A stretch of DNA of 64,000 nucleotides from Pyricularia pennisetigena (Eukaryota > Ascomycota > Sordariomycetes > Magnaporthales > Pyriculariaceae), in NCBI RefSeq assembly GCF_004337985.1, contig NC_043744.1, forward strand, positions 1,726,816-1,790,815. Direction: 5' to 3'. The notes below the pieces were generated by a model that did not search any database, had not been told where the DNA came from, and saw only the letters and a list, made by a program, of their open reading frames with translations. Shown one piece after another: positions 56,814 through 64,000 of this stretch. The position numbers were made by a program, and so were the translations under genes. Every line of letters starts with the position of its first letter. Position 1 is the first letter of the stretch.

Positions 56814-58778
56814 TTACGTAGACATTGGGGCGTCAACATCGTCGTCCACTCTGGTCAGCACCGCTACGCCCTCAACATGGCTTGTCTGGGGAAATAGATC
56901 GAAGCCACGAACGCTTTCGATCTTGTACCGAGCACCATCAACAGGAGCCGGTTGGCCATCGATATAGCCGCGGACCAGGATGCCAACATCCCTAGCCTGA
57001 GTATGTACATTGCAGCTGACGTAGACCAGGCGCTGCGGCTTGAAGGCAAGCAGCTGGGTCAGGAACGATACGTCGCAGCCCTTTCGTGGAGGGTCAATAA
57101 CGACGGCCGTCTCGTCCGGGTTGAAGCCGTCGAGTTTCTCGAACAGCTTCGGCGCATCGGCTTCAATAAACTCGCATTTGCCGTCGGGATAATTGTTCAG
57201 CTTAGCGTTCAGGCCTGCTCTTTCAATAGCCCTACCATCAATGTCGATGCCGATGATGCGGCCGTTGACCTCCCCGGACATGAATAAAGGAGCGCACGTA
57301 ATGGAAAACAGGCCAGAACCGCAGTAAGCGTCGATGAAATTGGTAATGGAGGGCTTTCCATCCTTTTTGTCGTATGAAATGGCGTTCTCACGGACATAAC
57401 TGGTGAGAGAGGGTAGAATCGAGTTGTTGTTTTGGAAAAATGAGGAGGCCTTGTTCTTGAAGACAAAGTCGTCGACATACTCGGTTGCCAACTGGCTGCC
57501 TTCGCTGACACATGTCTTGATATCGACGTAATCCTCTGTCTCAACCCTGACCTGGTCATCACGAATTGATGTTGGGATTGGCTTCTGGGCAGCGTCTTTC
57601 TTGTAGAACCTCTCAGTGCTCTCGCGCAGTAGAAGCGTTGCGCCGTTGGAGTAGGTGTCGAATTTGGAAGCTACAATCGCGCGCTCTCGCTTCATGCCTT
57701 TGTTGACCACCTCGGTGCCGATAGGGCAGTCCTCAATATCAAGCACAGTCTTCCTACCCTTCAGCATGAAGCCAATGGGTGGAACTTCTTGGTGTCGAAC
57801 TGGCGGGCCTCGTTTTCTCCTGGCACCCGGCGGCATGGAGAAATGAGGCGTGAGCTTGGTGCGGTAGCCGTACTGAAGAGGGCTACCTATAGTCTCCCCG
57901 GCGGCTGGGATGAGCTCAGGGGGCAGGTCTGAGAAGTTTTTGAAGGCCTTCTCAACAACTTTGCGTTTGTGCGCGAGTTGATCCTCATAAGACATGGGCT
58001 GAAACTGGCATCCGGCGCAGCGCGAGAAATGGGGGCAGCTGATCCTCTTGTCGTCGCGTTCCGGTGAAGGCTTCACAATCGACACGAGGTCGACCACGCT
58101 GTGTGTCTTTTCGTGCCGGAAAACCTTGACCTTAGCAACGTCGCCCGGTACTACAAATGACAGCACATATATCTGGTTCGAGCCTTCCTGGACAGCCAGG
58201 CCATCACCGGTTGACGACAGCTCCAAAACCCTGACTTCAATCTCGGTGCCAGGCTCTGGAAGCGCAGGTGCCTTGGTACCCTCGGCATGTTGACCCTCCG
58301 AAACTGTCTCTACGCCGGGCGCTGCCTGTTCATTCTCTCTGGCGACGTCACCCAGTGTTAACCTGGCCATCAAGTCCTTGAGGTCATGTGCTAGGACATC
58401 ATCATGGGTGCCCTCGACCACGGTAAGTAAGCCTTTCCGCCTGAGCTTTGCTCTGTCCCTTTTTGAAAGGTTGAACTGGGCCACACCCTCTGGCACTGGG
58501 GACGGCTCTTTTCGCTTCTTGTTGAAGCGTTGTGGTTGATGCTGATGTTGTTTTCCTCCCTTCTTGTTGCCATTTTGCTTGTTAGATTCTGCTCTAAGCC
58601 TATTCCAGGCGTCTTCTTTGCCGTCGTTGCGGCCCTCGACGGGAACCGACTTTGGTGGTGAAGCCATCCTGTAGAAGGAAGCAGTTTGTGTGAAACGCTC
58701 CCGGTTGGTGAAGATTCTGTTTTGAGGAAATTTCCACTTGCAAGCTCTGCCAGCGTGACGGAGTAACAGGCTCGACAT
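56814..58778 (-). CDS. TRM2: tRNA (uracil-5-)-methyltransferase
   Basis: A single exon of 654 residues from the ATG at 58778. An N-terminal Arg/Ser-rich, acid-poor region (about 38 residues) is followed by MASPPKSV, a second possible start at 58667. After a basic linker come a TRAM-like beta domain (EIEVRVLELSSTGDGLAV), a Cys cluster (CPHFSRCAGC) and the methyltransferase core: FIDAYCGSGLFSI, PPRKGCD, then VYVSCNVH with catalytic Cys589. The RumA/TrmA-like enzyme methylates U54 of tRNA using S-adenosylmethionine to give ribothymidine; the yeast protein is also linked to nuclease activity. The TRAM domain and Cys set favour a Trm2-type enzyme. Confidence 0.94.
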   Translation of the reverse strand: MSSLLLRHAGRACKWKFPQNRIFTNRERFTQTASFYRMASPPKSVPVEGRNDGKEDAWNRLRAESNKQNGNKKGGKQHQHQPQRFNKKRKEPSPVPEGVAQFNLSKRDRAKLRRKGLLTVVEGTHDDVLAHDLKDLMARLTLGDVARENEQAAPGVETVSEGQHAEGTKAPALPEPGTEIEVRVLELSSTGDGLAVQEGSNQIYVLSFVVPGDVAKVKVFRHEKTHSVVDLVSIVKPSPERDDKRISCPHFSRCAGCQFQPMSYEDQLAHKRKVVEKAFKNFSDLPPELIPAAGETIGSPLQYGYRTKLTPHFSMPPGARRKRGPPVRHQEVPPIGFMLKGRKTVLDIEDCPIGTEVVNKGMKRERAIVASKFDTYSNGATLLLRESTERFYKKDAAQKPIPTSIRDDQVRVETEDYVDIKTCVSEGSQLATEYVDDFVFKNKASSFFQNNNSILPSLTSYVRENAISYDKKDGKPSITNFIDAYCGSGLFSITCAPLFMSGEVNGRIIGIDIDGRAIERAGLNAKLNNYPDGKCEFIEADAPKLFEKLDGFNPDETAVVIDPPRKGCDVSFLTQLLAFKPQRLVYVSCNVHTQARDVGILVRGYIDGQPAPVDGARYKIESVRGFDLFPQTSHVEGVAVLTRVDDDVDAPMST

Positions 58779-58855
58779 TAGCAATAGAGAAAGGTGGGGT
58801 GTGGGTTGAAAACGGCAACCTGTAGCTTATTTTTGCTGTTCCAATCGACACCGAT

Positions 58856-58912
<57 letters not shown>

Positions 58913-59656
58913 CAATCCAAGGGCACATGCGAATGAGGTACATGCAGCTCAGTTGGAGCCTTAGAACGAAAAAAAAAAAGGGACCCCTGCCCTGTCCTGC
59001 AGGACAGCTCAAACATTGAACCAATCAAAGCTCTTCAATTATCTAGTTTGTTGATGGTTGTGATTGGCTCAGGAGTTGGTCTTCTACTGTGTATCGGACA
59101 GTGATAAATTACCCGAATTCAAGGTTCCAAGACCCCCCAAACCCTTGCAATCTGAAGGTCCGGAAAATCTACATTAGAACATTGTCATTGAGCTCTCTTG
59201 ATTCCGCGCATGCGTATCAAATTTTCACTTGCGTGTCTTTCTGATTGCTAACCGTTTTCTAGCGATAGCATTTAAAACCACAAAGCAAACTTGCTAGGAA
59301 CTCTAGCTAGCTTATCCATGCTCAAATGTCTCACACTGTGCACCGCCCTTATTAGTCGGACATGCGACTGGATCGAGTGGTCATGAGAGTGGGTTCTGGG
59401 CGTCCATCCAGCCTCCGGATCGGCGCGGCTTGGAAATCATGGGCCGCGGTATCAACAGGTAGCTGAGCAGCTACCTTATCTATCTGTCGCCGGATGTCAG
59501 ACTCAACCAAACACTTTTAAATCCTCGCGCGACAACTCCTGTGCATCGTTCTTGTTTCTCATGACCCTCAATACCGTGGTCTTCTCTACGTGATTGCACT
59601 GGGAATTTATTCGCAATAGGGGTTTTCAGCTTGGTGCATTGTTACGAGGCGTCGAG
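58779..59656. promoter_or_regulatory. Divergent promoter between TRM2 and gamma-glutamyltranspeptidase
   Basis: Besides the T55 tract and a nearby A-run (about 58969-58979) no coding sequence is supported. Confidence 0.45.
58858..58912. repeat. T55 homopolymer upstream of TRM2
   Basis: Fifty-five consecutive T on the plus strand, 80 bases upstream of the TRM2 ATG at 58778 (so A55 in the gene's direction). The longest run in the window. Exact length is uncertain in a draft. Poly(dA:dT) tracts are known to resist nucleosomes in yeast promoters, so a promoter effect is plausible but unproven. Confidence 0.85.
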
Positions 59657-61868
59657 ATGGCGCCCACAATGGGTGAGGCTCGCGTGCATATTGTAAATAT
59701 TGGTACCAGCATGGAAACTAACATATACTCTGTATCCAGCATCTGCCTTGCGAGCTCAATTGCCAATGGCGCTTCTTCTATTATCCAACTCTCAGCTTCA
59801 GTTGTCTTCTGCGTTGAACATTCAGATACCTCTGGTCGGCTCAAGTCATGCCGGGTCTAGGGGTGCAGTGGCGAGTGAGAGCAAGATATGCTCCCAAATA
59901 GGCATCGATCTAATTGCCCAAGGTGTACGTCTACTTGTTCCTCGGCCAAATGCATGGCAGCTGATCTTGTCTTGTGGCTTCAGGGAAACGCCGCAGATGC
60001 CATGGTAGGCACGAATCTCTGTGTGGGTGTTACTGGCATGTATCACAGCGGCATTGGTGGCGGCGGCTTCATGCTTGTTCGCAGTCCCGATGGCGAGTAC
60101 GAGGTCATCGATTACAGGGAAACCGCCCCGGCTGCCGCCTACGAGGACATGTACCGTGGAAATGTCAACGGAAGCATCTTCGGTGGTCTCGCCGTTGGTG
60201 TTCCCGGTGAGCTGAGAGGTCTTGAGTATCTACACAGCAAATACGGAGTAGGTACCGGACCTTTACCAACCTAATCTAAACAGATATGGGACTGACCTGG
60301 GCTAGTCTCTCCCATGGAGATCCGTCGTAATGCCAGCGGTAAAAGTTGCTCGCAACGGCTTTCCCGGTAGGCGGTCCATTTGCATAGATCAGTCGCCCTT
60401 GGCTGAAGACTAACACCCCTCTAGTGACTGAGGATCTTGTCCGCTACATGAAAGCTGCAACAGAATCAGGCTCACCGAACTTCCTCGTGGAGGACCCAGC
60501 TTGGTCTCAAGAATTCGCGCCGAACGGTTAGTTGGGCACATGTTCACTCTTCGAGAAGTCATGCACTCGTAGCTAAACGCAAGCATAGGAACTTTGATCG
60601 GGCTCGGAGATATAATCAAGAGGAGACGTCTCTCCAAGTAAGTCCGCGGTCATCGTCCTTAACATTGATTCTAATAGAGACTAACCAACGGTGACTCGTC
60701 AAGCACACTCGAGAAGATTGCACATCACGGTGCAAGCGTCTTCTACGAAGGCGATATTGGTAAGCACTTATCTTCTTCTTCCCATTCACGCACGCCTGCC
60801 ACATTACTTACAAGTCCCTCAGCGAAATCCATGATCGATATTATCCAGGCCAACAACGGCACAATGACACTGGAAGACCTGAGAAATTACAAAGTCTCCA
60901 GGCCACGGCCCGTGAGCGTGAATTTCAGGGGCTACAAACTCTGGTCAACGCCATCGCCCTCGAGCGGCGCCGTATGTCTCTCCATCATGAAGACGCTGGA
61001 GCAGTATCCATCCGACGAGCTATCACGGACTCCTGAAAACATCAATCTCACTACCCATCGCCTCGACGAAGCTCTGCGCTTTGGTTATGGCGGGCGCACC
61101 TCCCTCGGAGACCCAGCGTTCGTCCCGCACATCGACGAGCTCGAGTCTCGCCTCCTGTCCGAAAAGTCCGCAGCGGCCCGACGCGCCCGGATCCTCGACA
61201 ACACGACACAACCAGTGGAAGCCTACGACCCCAACACCGAGGACCGCAGCAGCGACGGCAAGCACTTCTACGCCAACCCGGGCCACGGCACCTCGCACAT
61301 CGTCACGGCCGACGGCACCGGCATGACCATAACCAGCACCACGACCATCAACCTGCTCTTCGGCTCGCTGCTCATCACGCCCGACACGGGCATCATCCTC
61401 AACAACGAGATGAACGACTTCAGCATCCCCGGCGTCCGCAACGAGTTTGGCTTCGAGCCGTCGGTGCCAAACTACATCCGCCCGGGGAAGCGGCCCTTGT
61501 CGTCCATCACGCCGCTGATCGCCGAGCGCGCTGCCGACGGCTCCCTTGCCCTCAGCGTCGGCGCGGCCGGTGGCTCGCGCATCCTCAGCGCCACGTGCCA
61601 GGTGGCATGGCGCGTGCTCGAGCAGGGTATGGGCGTCGTTGACGCCGTCGCCGAGCCACGCCTCCACGATCAGCTCATGCCCAACGAGAGCTGGCTCGAG
61701 TGGGCGTTTGACAACTCCACCGCGGCGGGCTTGACGGCCAGGGGCCACAACATCTCCTGGGTCCCGCCCATCTACTCTGCTGTCCAGGCCGTGCAGATGC
61801 TGGAGGACGGGACTTTAGTTGCGGCAAGAGAGACAAGGCAGAAGAACAGCGGTGGTCTGAGCATATAA
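59657..61868 (+). CDS. Gamma-glutamyltranspeptidase (glutathione hydrolase)
   Basis: Eight exons join in frame: 59657-59672, 59740-59924, 59984-60247, 60306-60366, 60425-60526, 60589-60637, 60704-60759 and 60823-61868, giving 592 residues. The first exon is only 16 bases; joined to exon 2 it makes a signal-like N-terminus (MAPTMASALRAQLPMALLLL). Blocks typical of the family are GGNAADAMVGTNLC, SGIGGGGFM, and GHGTSHIVTAD, where Thr401 is the autocleavage site and new nucleophile; LNNEMNDFSIPG and GAAGGSRI follow. It removes the gamma-glutamyl group of glutathione and its conjugates in the vacuole or at the surface. Very short exons 1 and 6 and every phase agree. It converges on ALG11. Confidence 0.92.
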
Positions 61869-62471
61869 AGCGTGTATGAACTTCTGACCTTTTTTTTTTT
61901 TTTCTGGAAGATGGACTCAGGTCATCCACAAGGTGTGGACGGTCGAGAAACCATCCCACCAAGCGAACTGCATTCACAGTTGTAGAGGGCGTCTGGACCA
62001 TGCATGTTAAGAAGTATGTACTCATTTAATAGATTTCACTCATATTCGATAAGTATGTTGCAAAAAGCACCTCATCAGTGGAAAGAATGGCTGGCATAAC
62101 CACATACATATATTGAGATGACGCACAAGAAGCCAAGGCTTCTGAACACATCGTCCCATATGTCCTGCATCCTGGGCTGGCTCATACAGGTAAATAACTG
62201 TGTAACAATGCTCGCACAATACTTCGCAATAACAATCAATGTAGGCTTGCATGGTAAAAAGAAGGACGAAAATAATTCCAAGCAGGGGTGAAAAAAGGTC
62301 GAACTCTGTCTCTATAATCTAGACTTGTGAAAAAGGGTATCTGTGTCTTGTTGCTTTGTTTATGAATCCCTAGCACAAAAGCCATGAATAACTCGTACCA
62401 AAGCTCAGATCAAATGCTTAGGCATGTTGATTAGAGGAAACAAAAGGAATGCATAAGATGGTACACGAATA
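61869..62471. other. Convergent 3' spacer between gamma-glutamyltranspeptidase and ALG11
   Basis: T-run at about 61891-61904, no gene. Confidence 0.5.
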
Positions 62472-64000
62472 TCAACACAGTGCAACCAGCTTCTCCATTT
62501 GGTCAACCCACTTCTTCGCAAACTCTTCTTCGGTAAATCTTTTGGCAGACTTCCGGGCGCGCTGCCTTATGGCCAGAGGGTCGGGATGCGACAGAGCCTT
62601 GCGGAAGCCCTCAGCAAACTCTGTGGACGTCGTAGCATGAAAACCTACAAGACATGGTGTTAGTATAGATTATCAATATGCGGGTCAAAATCCACCAAAT
62701 GCCGGCCCTAGAAGAAAGACGCACCTGTGGGCTCTGCATCGATCTCGGTGACAATGTCCAGTTTGGGTCCGCCACTGTTATGCACGACGGGAATAAGTCC
62801 GGCAGCCTGGTACTCGACGACACCAATACCGAAGTGCTCGTTCCACATGCCGTTGACTCCGACAGATGCATTCCGAAGCCACTCGAGGATTCGGGGCCAA
62901 GGCGCGTCAAGATGGAACTCGACCCGGTCCTTGATGTGTAATTCGTTGACCAGTAAGCGCAGCTGGTACACTCGCTTGGAGTCGCTGTCGTCCCGCACAC
63001 TGCCAATGAGAACCAAGGTCGCACCTTTGGCGACATCCGAATCGCCCTTGACGAACTCGGCGAACGCCTGGATAATGAGCTGATGGTTCTTCTCAGGCCT
63101 GAACTGTGCAATATACACTAGTGCCTTCTCGCGTCTGCTCTCACTGTCTACGGACACCTCTACTTCTTGCTCCAGCTCGCGAACAGCCACAGGTGGATAA
63201 ACCACCGCCACAGCGTTGTTGGGCCTACCGTTCCTCGTATTGTTACGGAGTGGTCCCCAAAGCTTTTGTATGTGGTTTTGAGTCCAGGTCGAGTTGGTCA
63301 TCACAACGTCAATCGTAGCCCCCATCCGACAATATATTTTCGCGAATAGCTCCCAGTACAACTTCTTTGCCCTACCACGGGCTCCAACACCCTGGCCAGC
63401 ATTGACTCCTTGAGAGCCTACGGCAGACTGAGGGTTCAAAGAATCGAGCATATCAGTCGAGATGGTTGGGTAATGTACGTAAGCGCCCGTAGGCATGGTA
63501 CGAAAGAGCCACCTGCAAAGACCCAGGGCAAACGCGTAACCCATGGTGTCGACGAAGATGTCCGGTGTAAGTAGAGAGAAGGCATCCCATGCCATGATTA
63601 TCGAGCCAAATGACTGCCCGGCGAGGGTGAAGTGAGGCCAGGTCGATGCGAGAACCCAATGTCTAGTCGAGAGATACAGGAACACTACTGTCGGTGGGTG
63701 AAGGGTGATATTAAATCGACTCTGGGATGTTTTCTCTGGTTAGTGAATCGAACCTCGAGTAGTGCCGAAGCTATGCGTTGCGTCTTACACACCTCGACCC
63801 TAGAAAGTATTGCCTCCTTGTTGACCTCGTGATCACCAGTGTAGACTATGCATTTGGCTTTCGGCCACTTCTGCTGCGTCGCTCGAATGGCAGCCCACAG
63901 CACTCGTTCACCACCCCCTCCAGCATTGCTTCACGATTAGAAGAAAGAGGTCAGCAATTCACTCCTATCAAGGAGGACCTGTGTAAGAATACACACCAGA
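62472..64000 (-). CDS. ALG11: ALG11 alpha-1,2-mannosyltransferase, N-terminal part outside window
   Basis: Four exons are visible on the minus strand, 63997-64000 (end of an exon cut by the window), 63793-63928, 62725-63721 and 62472-62644. The joined product contains [14 protein letters not shown], the lipid-binding Gly-rich loop of this family, then [23 protein letters not shown] (GT4 glycosyltransferase) and [19 protein letters not shown], the donor-site EX7E-type element. ALG11 adds the fourth and fifth mannoses (alpha-1,2) to the dolichol-linked oligosaccharide on the cytosolic face of the ER, using GDP-mannose. The N-terminal membrane anchor and start lie beyond position 64000. Hydrophobic segment [10 protein letters not shown] may sit on the membrane. 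Introns have GTGTGT, GTGTGT and GTGCGT donors. Confidence 0.93.

Noticed and set aside
1..64000. tRNA, rRNA, CRISPR array or transposon
   Set aside because: No B-box type tRNA core, no array spacing, no transposase or reverse-transcriptase motif and no long terminal repeats found by eye; a computed search would be decisive.

Overview
The window is nuclear DNA from a filamentous ascomycete (Pezizomycotina). The evidence is short GT-AG introns of about 50-270 bases with CTAAC/CTGAC-like branch sites, GC-rich exons in AT-richer spacers, and a eukaryotic gene set (NOP9, ARP3, the TFIIH subunit TFB4, the UCS protein CRO1, ALG11, TRM2). The protein style suggests Sordariomycetes, perhaps Magnaporthales, but that lineage is an inference. 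There is one short assembly gap (14 N at 4899-4912) and several long A/T homopolymers.

Layout. 0.4-3 kb: an AMMECR1-domain protein and a Ras-like GTPase. 3-6 kb: a gene-free AT-rich stretch. 6.1-12 kb: a group II PLP decarboxylase and a secreted subtilase. 12-19 kb: a long gene-poor stretch. 19-20.5 kb: a Gln-rich conserved fungal protein of unknown function with a probable GC-AG intron. 22.9-30 kb: a tiny two-exon gene, NOP9, a coiled-coil orphan and a secreted heme peroxidase. 30-34.8 kb: a sparsely coding stretch with one plausible unrecognised multi-exon gene (about 32.8-33.7 kb) and coding-like fragments on the minus strand. 34.9-36.7 kb: a nine-exon multi-pass membrane protein. 38.9-50.2 kb: a compact block with an amino-acid permease, a haloacid-dehalogenase-like hydrolase, an HNH-domain protein, CRO1, TFB4 and a taspase-like threonine protease. 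51.5-64 kb: ARP3, a zinc alcohol dehydrogenase, TRM2, gamma-glutamyltranspeptidase and ALG11, the last cut by the window end.

Most genes are housekeeping and unrelated in pathway, placed as convergent and divergent neighbours. I see no secondary-metabolite cluster, no intact transposon, no CRISPR array and no tRNA gene. Three genes look secreted or secretory-pathway (subtilase, peroxidase, gamma-glutamyltranspeptidase), which fits a saprotroph or plant-associated fungus. All spliced models were built by eye from splice sites, frame and remembered family conservation; exon boundaries are in each entry.
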